A stretch of DNA of 64,000 bases from an uncultured Desulfobacteraceae bacterium (GTDB taxonomy: Bacteria; Desulfobacterota; Desulfobacteria; Desulfobacterales; UBA5852). Below the pieces are notes generated by a model. It searched no databases and was not told where the DNA came from. It worked only from the letters and a program-made list of their open reading frames with translations. Of the stretch, positions 27,640 through 36,116 are shown piece after piece. The DNA lies in the NCBI GenBank assembly GCA_913060875.1, contig CAJXSL010000011.1, positions 1 to 64,000 on the forward strand, given 5' to 3'. A program made the translations under genes and the position numbers. Positions within the stretch are counted from its first letter, which is position 1, and the number at the start of each line of letters is the position of its first letter.

Positions 27640-28689
27640 CTATTGATCCCAGGAGAAAAGATAGGCCCCCACCGACAGGAAAATTCCGGTCATCAGAAGC
27701 AGCACCGCGATCTGCGGCCAGACGTCCACCAGGCCCGCACCATCGTTCATGATCCTGCGAATGCCCTGCAGCAGGTGGGTCAGCGGAAACGCCTGGGCGA
27801 CCTGTTTGACCCAACCCGGCGCCCCCTCGAGGGAGAACCACACTTCGGATAGAAACATCATGGGCCAGGAAATGAAATTGAGGGTCCCGGTGGTGAATTC
27901 TTCGCTGGTACCCCTGGCGGCCAGGACCAGTCCCATGGCCGTCAGGCTCAAGCTCCCCAGGAAGAACAGCAGGAAGATGTGGCCCAGCGATCCTTCCACG
28001 TGGAAGTGAAACACCAGGTCGCACCCGAACCAGACCACGACCAGGGTAAACATCAGCAGGAAAATGCGCGACAGCATCTGGGCGCTCAAATATTCGAACG
28101 CGGTCAGGGGGGTGGCCTTCAACCGCCGGAGAGCGCCGTTTTTCCGGTAGCGGACCACGATGTAGCCAACCCCCCACAGGGCGCTGAACATCATGTTCAT
28201 GGCCAGGATCCCAGGAAACAGCCAGTCGATGTAGCGGATTTCAGCAGTGGTGATGCGGCCCTTCCGGAGCAAGGCGGTGTCAGCCCCGCCGGTGAGGCTG
28301 GCCTGGAAGATTTTTTCGGCCAGGTGGCCATTGGGGGCGGCGTCGTTGATCCAGTAGGCGTAAGGCGGCGGCCCGGTTCGGATCACGATGTCGATCTTGT
28401 GGTGGCGCAGTTTTTCCAGGGCGTCGTCCTGGGAGGCAAAGCCCACAAACTGGAGGAAACGGGTTTCCTTGAAGGCTTCCGGCAGGTCCAGGGACGCCAC
28501 CGCCACGGCCCCGGTGGGTGCCGGGAAAACACCTATTTTGTAGGCAGTGGGCTCCCTGCCGCCGAAAAGAATGCCGAAGCCGGCCACCAGCAGAAAGGGG
28601 AACAGAAAATTCCACCCGAAGGAAGCCCGGTCGCGAAAGAATTCCCAGTTGCGGGCTTTGAACATGACCCAGATCCGTCGAAACCGCAT
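27640..28689 (-). CDS. ABC-2 type transporter permease
   Basis: The 349-residue protein has an N-terminal membrane helix, a large extracytoplasmic domain (about residues 50-165) and five C-terminal membrane segments, the layout of an ABC-2 half exporter. Landmarks are GRITTAEIRYIDWLFPGILAMNMMFSALWG and AFPLTHLLQGIRRIMNDGAG. It pairs with the ATPase gene three bases upstream. The cargo is unknown; drugs, lipids and antimicrobial peptides are all exported by this type. Confidence 0.9.
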   Translation of the reverse strand: MRFRRIWVMFKARNWEFFRDRASFGWNFLFPFLLVAGFGILFGGREPTAYKIGVFPAPTGAVAVASLDLPEAFKETRFLQFVGFASQDDALEKLRHHKIDIVIRTGPPPYAYWINDAAPNGHLAEKIFQASLTGGADTALLRKGRITTAEIRYIDWLFPGILAMNMMFSALWGVGYIVVRYRKNGALRRLKATPLTAFEYLSAQMLSRIFLLMFTLVVVWFGCDLVFHFHVEGSLGHIFLLFFLGSLSLTAMGLVLAARGTSEEFTTGTLNFISWPMMFLSEVWFSLEGAPGWVKQVAQAFPLTHLLQGIRRIMNDGAGLVDVWPQIAVLLLMTGIFLSVGAYLFSWDQ

Positions 28690-28692
28690 GGC

Positions 28693-29577
28693 TTATTCCC
28701 GTAAGTGCCGCCCGGTGAGATTGAGAAAAACATGTTCGAGGTTCGGTGAATACACCGACATGTCGGACAAATCGACCTGGCAGGACAAAAGTTGTTTGAG
28801 GCAATCATCGATATTCGATGTCTGGATGTGCACAGCGCCGTTCATTTCCTGCACGCTGAGAGGCAGGGTTTCCAGCGGCTGCCGGAAACTGTGGCGCGGC
28901 AGGACGACGGTGACGCCTTCGCAATGGGCGTGAATCAGGGCCTCGGGTGTTCCCTGGGCGATAATGCGCCCGTGGTCCATGATGGCCACTTCGTCGCAAA
29001 GGTGCTGGGCTTCTTCCATGTAATGGGTGGTCAGGATAATCGTCTTGCCCGACGCTTTGACGGCATGGACGATTTCCCAGAGATTGCGGCGTGCCTGGGG
29101 GTCCAGACCGGTGGAGGGTTCGTCCAGAAACAGCAGTTGCGGCCGGTTCACCAAAGCCAGGGCCAGGAGGAACCGCTGCCGCTGTCCACCGGACAGGTTC
29201 TCATGCCGCTGGTGCTTGAACTCCTGCAACTGGCATTTTTCTGCCAGGGCATCGAGGTCTTCGCCATCCGTGTAGAGCGCCTGGAATACCTGAAGGGTCT
29301 CCCAAACGGTCAGCATGGCCAGCAGCGAGGTGTGCTGGAATTGGATGCCCACTTCGTTCTGGAACGCCCTGCTGCGGGGTTGCCCCTTGTAGAGAATGTC
29401 GCCCGAGGTGGGCGGCAGAATATTCTCGATCACCTCCAGCGTCGTGGTCTTGCCGGCGCCGTTGGGTCCCAGCAAGCCGAAACAACTGCCCGCCGGAATG
29501 GCAAAGCTGATGCCGTCGACCGCCACCAACGGGCCGTAGGCTTTCGTCAGATTGTTTACCGCAAGAATCGGCGTCAT
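28693..29577 (-). CDS. ABC transporter ATP-binding protein (ABC-2 exporter)
   Basis: The 294-residue ATPase has Walker A GPNGAGKTT, signature LSGGQRQR, Walker B LLFLDEPSTGLDP and the switch His in ILTTHYMEEAQ, typical of the DrrA/NodI/CcmA-like group. The ATG at 29577 starts MTPILAVNNLTKAYGPLVAV; a long in-frame upstream extension is rejected because it precedes the conserved start. The C-terminal 80 residues form the accessory domain common in this group. Operon with the permease downstream. Confidence 0.92.
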   Translation of the reverse strand: MTPILAVNNLTKAYGPLVAVDGISFAIPAGSCFGLLGPNGAGKTTTLEVIENILPPTSGDILYKGQPRSRAFQNEVGIQFQHTSLLAMLTVWETLQVFQALYTDGEDLDALAEKCQLQEFKHQRHENLSGGQRQRFLLALALVNRPQLLFLDEPSTGLDPQARRNLWEIVHAVKASGKTIILTTHYMEEAQHLCDEVAIMDHGRIIAQGTPEALIHAHCEGVTVVLPRHSFRQPLETLPLSVQEMNGAVHIQTSNIDDCLKQLLSCQVDLSDMSVYSPNLEHVFLNLTGRHLRE

Positions 29578-29590
29578 TGCTTGGGCTTTC

Positions 29591-29618
29591 CTTTCAGCTT
29601 GACGCTTTGAGCTTGGCC
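29591..29618. repeat. Dispersed 28-base intergenic repeat, copy 2
   Basis: Matches 9800-9827 with two mismatches (begins CTTTCAGCTTGACGCTTTGA). It lies between the divergent ABC ATPase and the small Cys protein gene. Confidence 0.6.
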
Positions 29619-29652
29619 TTTTTTTCATACAAGGGGAAAGTGCCCACGCAAT

Positions 29653-30096
29653 GTGAACCATTCGGGCGCGCTTGGCAACCCTCTTTCTATCAAAAACCTG
29701 ATGGAGGAAGGCCTGGATCGTAACAAGGTCCGCCGGGCCAGCGACCGGGTGTGGGAAACCCTGGGGGCCCAGGCCGCGACCCAGCTCAAACCGCTGATGG
29801 GTGACAAGATCAGCCTCGAAGAACTGCGCCAGGCCGGCCAAATCGCCGAAGAGATCCACGGCATGCAGGTAAAACGGTCAATCGCCGGTCAAGAGCTGAC
29901 CACCGAATTTACCGGCTGCCCCTGGCATGACGCCATGCAGGCCCATGACATGCCGGAAGACTGGCGCATATGCGCCAGCGGCCACAGCGCTTTTGTCCAG
30001 AGCATGTACAGCGGACTGGATCCCAAAGCGACCTATGTTCTCAAAGAAGACATGCCCGGCGGCGCCCGCATCTGCAAAGGGGTCGCCAAGCTTTAG
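29653..30096 (+). CDS. Small Cys protein, possibly L-2-amino-thiazoline-4-carboxylate hydrolase-like
   Basis: The frame encodes up to 147 residues. The C-terminal half has FTGCPWHDAMQAHDMPEDWRICASGHSAF, then GLDPKATYVLKEDMPGGARICKGV; the pattern CPW..., a second Cys, a GLxP segment and a late G..C motif resembles the ATC-hydrolase-like family common in anaerobes. That assignment is by eye and uncertain. The start is unclear: GTG at 29653 has no close ribosome binding site and an ATG at 29701 would shorten it by 16 residues. It is the only plus-strand gene between two minus-strand operons. Confidence 0.5.
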   Translation: MNHSGALGNPLSIKNLMEEGLDRNKVRRASDRVWETLGAQAATQLKPLMGDKISLEELRQAGQIAEEIHGMQVKRSIAGQELTTEFTGCPWHDAMQAHDMPEDWRICASGHSAFVQSMYSGLDPKATYVLKEDMPGGARICKGVAKL

Positions 30097-30137
30097 GGTA
30101 ATGAAAATCTGGCGGGAAACACGATGGCATGCCAGGG

Positions 30138-31259
30138 TTACCGTAACGCCAGGAGACGGTCCACTTTGGACTTCACCTGCATCCTGAAAACCTTGCCGAT
30201 GTCAAGCTTGCCCCTGGCGCGTCCGAGGGCGTAAAGGGATGCCACGGTATCCCTGGGCATTTTTTCCCTCCGCGCTTCGGATTTGCGTTTCAGGGATAGG
30301 GAACCGGTGGGACAGGTTGAAACGCACAAACCGCAACCGATACAGCGATCCGGATCCACGGTGATCTGCCCTTCCACCCGGTGGATGGCCTCCATTGGGC
30401 AGCGCTCCAGGCAGACCCCACACCCCTCGCAGGTCTCCCGGTTGAACGCCGCCACAAATGGAGAGGCCACCCACCCGACCGGCCTGGGCAAATGCTTGAT
30501 GGTGCGCAGGGCCGCACAGCAGCACCCGCAGCAGCAGCACATGTAAAGCACGTCCCTGGAATTGCCGGGCTGCAGCACCAGGCCGCATTCATCCGCCCGT
30601 TGAATGATCTCCAATACTTCCTGCTTGTCGCTGGCACGGCCGCAGCCGTTTCGCACCATGAAATCGGCGACAATGCCAAAGGTAAGACACACGTCCTCCG
30701 GTTTGCCGCACCCCTCCCCCATGAGCCGCCGCTCTCGTCGGCAGATGCAAGGGTTGACGGCAAACCGGTCATGGCGATCGATCAGGTCCAGCGCGCGCTC
30801 ATGGGGCATGACGCTAAGCGCGTGATGAAGACTTTGGCCGATGGGAATGGTCCTGAGCTGGGGCCTTTTCCAGGCCGTATCCTTCAGGGAGGGGATGTAG
30901 GCCTCCATATCCCTGACAAAGGCCGGGGTCAGCCGGTTCACTTGGCATTCCCAGATGCCGATAGCATACTGGGCCGCCATATAGGTCGGGCGGCCCGGCA
31001 CGTCCTCAATCCGAAACAACAGCCCCTTGCGGGCCATGGCCTCCAGCCGCCGGGTGGCCGCTGCAACGCTTATCCCGGCGAGCCGGGCCACGACCCGGGC
31101 TTCCTCGGGGATCAGGGTCAGATGAAGGGCCAAAGCCGCATCCTCCGGGCTGAACAGGTGGCGTAATATCCGCAATTCGACACCGGAGCCGGTGGGGGGA
31201 AACCCCCCGGGCAGATGGTCCAGATGGCGTGCCAGTTGCTGGTAGACATCGATGACCAT
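30138..31259 (-). CDS. HTH-containing 4Fe-4S protein with a poly-Cys motif
   Basis: This 373-residue protein combines three parts. Residues about 25-95 look like a winged helix (DAALALHLTLIPEEARVVAR, SVAAATRRLEAMARKGLLF). The middle has NPCICRRERRLMGEGCGKPEDVC and the run MCCCCGCCCAALR. The C-terminus carries two ferredoxin motifs, CEGCGVCLERCP and CIGCGLCVSTCP. Such proteins are frequent in sulfate reducers and are usually annotated only as 4Fe-4S binding. The ATG at 31259 has AGGAG six bases upstream; the frame runs on further but without a better start. Roles in redox sensing or electron transfer are both possible. Confidence 0.75.
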   Translation of the reverse strand: MVIDVYQQLARHLDHLPGGFPPTGSGVELRILRHLFSPEDAALALHLTLIPEEARVVARLAGISVAAATRRLEAMARKGLLFRIEDVPGRPTYMAAQYAIGIWECQVNRLTPAFVRDMEAYIPSLKDTAWKRPQLRTIPIGQSLHHALSVMPHERALDLIDRHDRFAVNPCICRRERRLMGEGCGKPEDVCLTFGIVADFMVRNGCGRASDKQEVLEIIQRADECGLVLQPGNSRDVLYMCCCCGCCCAALRTIKHLPRPVGWVASPFVAAFNRETCEGCGVCLERCPMEAIHRVEGQITVDPDRCIGCGLCVSTCPTGSLSLKRKSEARREKMPRDTVASLYALGRARGKLDIGKVFRMQVKSKVDRLLALR

Positions 31260-31389
31260 CATGATCTCCTTGCGGTGCAAAAGGTGAACGACGCCTCTAA
31301 GATGAAAAAGCAAGGCAGGAGCAGCAGGATCCGAGCGAATCGATGGGGGCGGATACTTTCAAGATAATACGCCAATATAGGCAGGACAA

Positions 31390-32049
31390 TCAGCCCAGGC
31401 CGCGATGATGGCCAATGCCGGCCAGATGCCCGGCATCGCCCCAGGTCTGGATAACCCAGCGGTTGGTTCCGTAAAAACGGCCGTGCGTAAAAACACTCAG
31501 ACTGGCATTGGTGGTCACATAGCAGCGGGGCTGGGCCAGGGGCAGGCGGGCCACGTAGCGAAAGAGGCTGTCCAGGACCCCACCGTGGGCCACGATGGCC
31601 ACGGTGGAACCGGCCCGGTTGGCGAGCCACTCCTCGATCCAGGACCGGTTGCGTTCGTAGTGCATGCGGTGGCTCTCACCGCCGGGGATCACATAGTCCG
31701 GGTCATCGGCATGGAAACGCTTCAAGACCTTGGCATGGCGGGCATTGATTTCTTGCAGAGTGAGCCCTTCCAGGATGCCGTAATGGCGCTCCCGGAGGCG
31801 TTCCTCGGTGGCCATGTCATGACCTGTGTGCGCGGCTATGATGGCGGCGGATTCCCGGGCCCGGCCGAGATCGCTGCTGATGAGCGTATCAAAAGACATA
31901 CCCCGCAGCCGGCGCCCCAGGGCGTCGACCTGCCGTCGTCCGGTGTCGGTCAGCGGGCTGTCTTCATGCCCCTGGAAGCGCTCCTCGACATTCCAGACGG
32001 TTTCCCCGTGACGAATCGCCAGGACAGTGGTGGGCAGCAAATCAGACAT
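31390..32049 (-). CDS. Histidine phosphatase family protein (GpmB-like)
   Basis: The 219-residue protein has the RHGE motif of the branch-1 phosphoglycerate mutase superfamily (VLAIRHGETVWNVEERFQG), a second active-site region YGILEGLT and the C-terminal catalytic His in VAIVAHGGVLDSLF. It is a phosphatase or cofactor-dependent mutase; the substrate cannot be inferred. It stands alone between the Fe-S protein and a methyltransferase gene. Confidence 0.88.
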   Translation of the reverse strand: MSDLLPTTVLAIRHGETVWNVEERFQGHEDSPLTDTGRRQVDALGRRLRGMSFDTLISSDLGRARESAAIIAAHTGHDMATEERLRERHYGILEGLTLQEINARHAKVLKRFHADDPDYVIPGGESHRMHYERNRSWIEEWLANRAGSTVAIVAHGGVLDSLFRYVARLPLAQPRCYVTTNASLSVFTHGRFYGTNRWVIQTWGDAGHLAGIGHHRGLG

Positions 32050-32126
32050 GGTCTTCCTTCCTGGGAAATGGCCGCGCCAAGCCTTGGACCTATGGTAATG
32101 CGACCCGCGCGGGTCGATCGCCGCCC

Positions 32127-32260
32127 TAACCCGAATAGTTCACGCGTTCGCGATGTTCATCGGCATCAGGGGCGCCGCAGTACTTTTGCTACCGCAAGCG
32201 CCTGACAACGCGGCCAATGAGCATATCGGGCGCGCCCACAGAGTGAGATGTTCAGGCTAA
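32127..32260. repeat. Dispersed intergenic repeat (CCGAATAGTTCACGCG family), copy 2
   Basis: The left end 32127-32163 matches 11022-11055; the right end 32227-32260 (CGCGCCCACAGAGTGAGATG...) matches the right arm of the copy at 55873-55917. Between the ends lie about 60 bases of unrelated sequence with its own small hairpin. This looks like an expanded version of the palindrome. Confidence 0.55.
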
Positions 32261-33423
32261 AACAACTCCATTTGTGCCGGACCCGTTTTAGGGCGTTTCG
32301 CGGGTGCCGCCTGGTCAGGACGTTCCGGGTCTATTGGGGGCAAGATAGCCTCCCAATCTTGGCAAAATGCTTCCTGGGGGACGGCATCATACTCGACATT
32401 GACTTCGGCGCGGGAGGACCGCTTCAGCCGTATGAGCGGATTGAGGATCAATGCTTTTTCCTGGGCGGTAACCACGGGAAACCCATAGACCGTGCTGCGG
32501 TGTTTCGGGGGGGCATCCCCTGCCATCCGTTCGGTCACAAACGCTATGTGTCGGGCCAGCCGGCCTTCGATATAATGATTCAGCCTGTCGCACAGGCTTT
32601 GTGTACAGACGTCCAGATGGCTTTCCATCTCGGCATCGATTTCAAGACCGATGCTGTTGCGCGCGGCGGCCATAGCCGCCACGCTGGTGGTCCCCGTGCC
32701 CCAGAAGGGGTCGAGTACCAGATCCCCGCGCACCGAGTACATATTCACCAGCCGATAGGCCACCTTCAATGGAAACGCCGCACTGCGCTTGCGGAATTCG
32801 CTATTGGCAAGTGCTTGGGACGTGCCTTTGATATCCGTCCATATATCGGAGAAGAAACGATTGCGCTCTTCCCAGAACATCGCACTGGCCCGCCGGTTTT
32901 GTTTTTCGCCTTCGGTTTGGAAAACCCGTTTGGGGCCCTTGCGCGCAATCAGGATGTATTCATGCTCGAGGGTGACATAGGCGCCTGCCGGCAGCATGCC
33001 GGAACCCATGAATTTGTTGGGCGCATTGGTCTGTTTACGCCACAGGATATCGGGCAGAAGGGTAAAACCGGCCTGGGACAGATGCTGCAAAATTCTGGCA
33101 TGGTTGGGATACAGGGCAAAGTCCCCATCGATGCTGCGGGTGGCATCACCAATGTTGATGCAGGCAAATCCGCCCGGCTTCAGGACACGAAACGCCTCAT
33201 CCCACACCGGGTCCAGCAGGCAATGCATGAATTCAAAGGCTTCCCTGGGGCGCCCCTCCGCCAGTGCATCGGTGATGCGGGGGTCCTGCTGACAGAAAAC
33301 ACCATCCCACATCCGGATCATGGGATAGGGCGGCGATGTGACGATGAGATCGACACTGGCCGACGGCAGCATCTGCATACGCCGAGCATCGCAAAAATAG
33401 ACCTTATGTCTGGTTTTCAGCAT
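32257..33423 (-). CDS. Orphan DNA methyltransferase (N4-cytosine/N6-adenine, beta-type motif order)
   Basis: The 388-residue protein has the catalytic motif TSPPYP near residue 30 and the AdoMet-binding DPFWGTGTT near residue 240, so motif IV comes before motif I, the order of beta-class amino-methyltransferases. Between them is a target-recognition region with ILWRKQTNAPNKFMGSG. No restriction endonuclease gene is adjacent, so it is probably a solitary or regulatory methylase. The last 50 residues are Pro/Arg-rich. Target site unknown. Confidence 0.88.
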   Translation of the reverse strand: MLKTRHKVYFCDARRMQMLPSASVDLIVTSPPYPMIRMWDGVFCQQDPRITDALAEGRPREAFEFMHCLLDPVWDEAFRVLKPGGFACINIGDATRSIDGDFALYPNHARILQHLSQAGFTLLPDILWRKQTNAPNKFMGSGMLPAGAYVTLEHEYILIARKGPKRVFQTEGEKQNRRASAMFWEERNRFFSDIWTDIKGTSQALANSEFRKRSAAFPLKVAYRLVNMYSVRGDLVLDPFWGTGTTSVAAMAAARNSIGLEIDAEMESHLDVCTQSLCDRLNHYIEGRLARHIAFVTERMAGDAPPKHRSTVYGFPVVTAQEKALILNPLIRLKRSSRAEVNVEYDAVPQEAFCQDWEAILPPIDPERPDQAAPAKRPKTGPAQMELF

Positions 33424-33607
33424 GGCACCCCACTTCGCGCCCCTGTTCGCCGATACGATGGCCCAGCATTGGGAGCAGATACCTTATAACAGAAAAAGCG
33501 GGTTGGCTAAACGGCCTTCCCGCTATTGCTTGGCGCCACTGTTTTTCGTGTAAAAATCAGAGGGAAGCCATCATACCGTATGAAGGGTTGGGGCGCCTGG
33601 CGGCTCG

Positions 33608-35854
33608 TCAGGTTTTATCCTCCAAGTGGAAGGTTTCGTCGAAGATGGTCAGCAGCAGCAGGGCCTGCTCACTGATCTTCAGGCAGGCATTGTTGATCCC
33701 GTAAAAAAGAATGCTCAAACGGGTTTTGGATTTCCCCGAACGGATGCGCCCGATCTGGTTGTCGTCATATTCTTCCAGAAGCCCCTTGAGCTTCACGTAG
33801 TGGGCGGCCACTTCCCGGTATTTGAAGGCTTCATGGCTGAGCAAAATGCGGGCCGTATCGTCCAACAGAGCTTCCACACATTTGCGAATTTTCTGCAGCT
33901 CCTTTTTCTGGGCCGGCAGCAGGGGGGCATGCTTGTTGGAGGTATGCACGTGACAGCGCATGATCACGTCGCGCAGACTTTCGGCCATCTCCTGCAAAGC
34001 TGAGATGACGTGGCTGTACTTTCCGGCCCGGGCCACATCCTCATGCTGGAGAAGCCGCAAGGTCTTGAAGATATTGGCCACGATGATGTTGGACGTCGCC
34101 TGGACCTTGCTCGTTTCCCGCCGTAGTTTTTTGAGGGGTTTACGGTCTTCGGTCAAAATCCCCTCGAAACAGAGATCGAGTTTGTCCCGTACGGCGGACA
34201 GGAGGCTGCCGCTGTGTTCGAAGCAGGTCTGGATGGCGAAATCCGCATCGGTCACCCGTTTGAGATCTAGGACTTCCAGTTCCTGGGCGGCCTTTTCACG
34301 GCGGCGGTGAATTTTGAAATTCCGGAAGATCAGCAGGCCAACGATCAGCAGCAGCAGGAAGATGGCCCCCCCGCCAAGATAGGAAATGGCAAAGGCAAAG
34401 GTCAGGGCCACGGAGAAGGCCATGAATGCGGTGAAAAACCACCCGCCGATCACGGTGAGGACTCCGGTGACCCGGTAGACCGCGCTCTCCAGCCCCCAGG
34501 CCTGGTCCGCCAGGGAAGTCCCCATGGCCACCATGAACGTCACGTAGGTGGTGGACAGGGGCAGCTTCATACTCGTGGCCCAGGACACCAGGGCACTGGC
34601 CACCATCAGGTTGACGCTGGCCCGCAGCAGGTCGAACTCCGGGATGGTGCCGTCGTACCCGGGGGGCGGCTCATACCCGCTGGTGTCGAGACGGCGGCGG
34701 ATGCGGTTGCGGAAAGATTCCGGAAACACCCGGCGCACGGCCTCGAACATGCCGGATACCATGCGGACGATGACACGGCTGAGCTGGGAAGAGTCAAACC
34801 GCTCCAGCCCTTCCTCCTGGCGCCCCAGATTGACCTCGGTTTTCGTCACGGTGCGGGCCTTGCGGGACAGCCACAGGGTGGCCACCATAATGGCCCCAGC
34901 CCCCAGAAGGAAAAGAGTGTCGGTGTGGACCGATTTCTGTAATGCCGCCATGGACATGGTCAGCGGCTCGGCGCTGGTTTTGGCCAGGATGAAAGCATGG
35001 AAGCTGGCCAGGGGCACTCCGATAAAGTTGACCAGATCGTTGGCAGCAAATGCCATGGCCAGGGCAAAGGTGCCGGTCAGAACGATGGGTTTGAGGATGT
35101 TGATGCGGGTGGTGAGCATGAGCAGTTGGAACACCACCGTAAACCCGGCAAAACCGGCCCCAAAAATGGTCCAGGTATGGGTCTTGATCCAGGCCACCAT
35201 GGGCGGCGACATGAAGGAAGCCCCCTTGGAGCCCTTGATCAGGATAAAATAGGTGATCATGGAAAGGGCCAGCCCCCCCCACAGCCCGCCGTAGCGCCGC
35301 AATTGTTTTTCATAGTTGAAGGTAAATACCAGGCGGGTGGCGAACTGGGCCAGGGCGCCACAGACAAAGGCGATGCCCACGGAGAGCAGGATGCCGGAAA
35401 TGATGGCCAGGGCCTTGCTCGTATTGATGTAATCGGCCAGGGCCAGGACACTCTGGTCGCTGTGAAAAATTTTGACCAGGGATACGGCAATCGCCGCCCC
35501 CAGGAGCTCAAACACAATGGATACCGTGGTCGATGTCGGCAAACCGAAGGTGTTGAAAAGATCGAGCAAGAGGATATCGGTGATCATGACGGCCAGAAAG
35601 ATAGTGATCAATTCCGGCATCAGGAAAAAGCGGGGATGGAAGATGCCCTTGCGGGCCACTTCCATCATACCGCTGGAAAACGTCACGCCGGCCAGGATGC
35701 CCAGGCTGGCCACAATCATGATGATGTGGCGGGGCGCCACCCGGGAGCCCACGGAAGAATTGAGAAAATTGACCGCGTCGTTACTGACCCCCACCATCAA
35801 GTCCGCAATGGCGATGGCGAACAGCAGCGCCACGGCAAAGCCGTATAGTTCCAT
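33608..35854 (-). CDS. PiT-family inorganic phosphate transporter with C-terminal PhoU-like domain
   Basis: This 748-residue protein begins with a PiT membrane domain of about ten segments, with the two inverted signature repeats (VGVSNDAVNFLNSSVGSRVAP near residue 20 and AFAANDLVNFIGVPLAS near residue 275). A basic loop and further membrane segments follow, and then a soluble helical domain from about residue 520 resembling PhoU. It should import phosphate with Na+ or H+. The ATG at 35854 has GAGGT upstream; a start 14 codons earlier lacks one. Long PiT-PhoU fusions occur in Bacteroidetes and Desulfobacterota. Confidence 0.9.
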   Translation of the reverse strand: MELYGFAVALLFAIAIADLMVGVSNDAVNFLNSSVGSRVAPRHIIMIVASLGILAGVTFSSGMMEVARKGIFHPRFFLMPELITIFLAVMITDILLLDLFNTFGLPTSTTVSIVFELLGAAIAVSLVKIFHSDQSVLALADYINTSKALAIISGILLSVGIAFVCGALAQFATRLVFTFNYEKQLRRYGGLWGGLALSMITYFILIKGSKGASFMSPPMVAWIKTHTWTIFGAGFAGFTVVFQLLMLTTRINILKPIVLTGTFALAMAFAANDLVNFIGVPLASFHAFILAKTSAEPLTMSMAALQKSVHTDTLFLLGAGAIMVATLWLSRKARTVTKTEVNLGRQEEGLERFDSSQLSRVIVRMVSGMFEAVRRVFPESFRNRIRRRLDTSGYEPPPGYDGTIPEFDLLRASVNLMVASALVSWATSMKLPLSTTYVTFMVAMGTSLADQAWGLESAVYRVTGVLTVIGGWFFTAFMAFSVALTFAFAISYLGGGAIFLLLLIVGLLIFRNFKIHRRREKAAQELEVLDLKRVTDADFAIQTCFEHSGSLLSAVRDKLDLCFEGILTEDRKPLKKLRRETSKVQATSNIIVANIFKTLRLLQHEDVARAGKYSHVISALQEMAESLRDVIMRCHVHTSNKHAPLLPAQKKELQKIRKCVEALLDDTARILLSHEAFKYREVAAHYVKLKGLLEEYDDNQIGRIRSGKSKTRLSILFYGINNACLKISEQALLLLTIFDETFHLEDKT

Positions 35855-36006
35855 GCCTACCTCAAGCTTAAAGTTGTCTGCCTCCGACCGCCCCATAGCG
35901 ACGGCCTGCCCACAAAGAGCGGGGCCGGCCTTGAGACCCGCCCCGAATGTTAGCCTGCCATAATGTTAGCGAATTGTTAGCACAGTGTTAGGAGCAAAAC
36001 AATTAT

Positions 36007-36051
36007 TTAGTGTCCATCCATAAATGGCATCTCTGGACGAACACTATTTAA
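36007..36051. repeat. Short palindromic element, solo copy (TTAGTGTCC family)
   Basis: The left arm 36007-36027 differs by one base from 49620-49640, and the right end ACACTATTTAA (36041-36051) matches the right end at 49747-49771. The centre is only about 13 bases long, so this is an internally deleted version of the 152-base element near ftsK. It lies directly before the lysS terminator. Confidence 0.6.
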
Positions 36052-36085
36052 CACAAAAGGCCTGCAGCAAACAGCGCTGCAGGCC
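36048..36085 (-). terminator. Terminator of lysS
   Basis: On the minus strand the perfect ten-base stem GGCCTGCAGC/GCTGCAGGCC (36085-36059) is followed by TTTTGTGTTAA. It lies 31 bases beyond the lysS stop. Confidence 0.8.
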
Positions 36086-36116
36086 CTGAAGGATCGTTTG
36101 TATATCAGTCCTGGGG

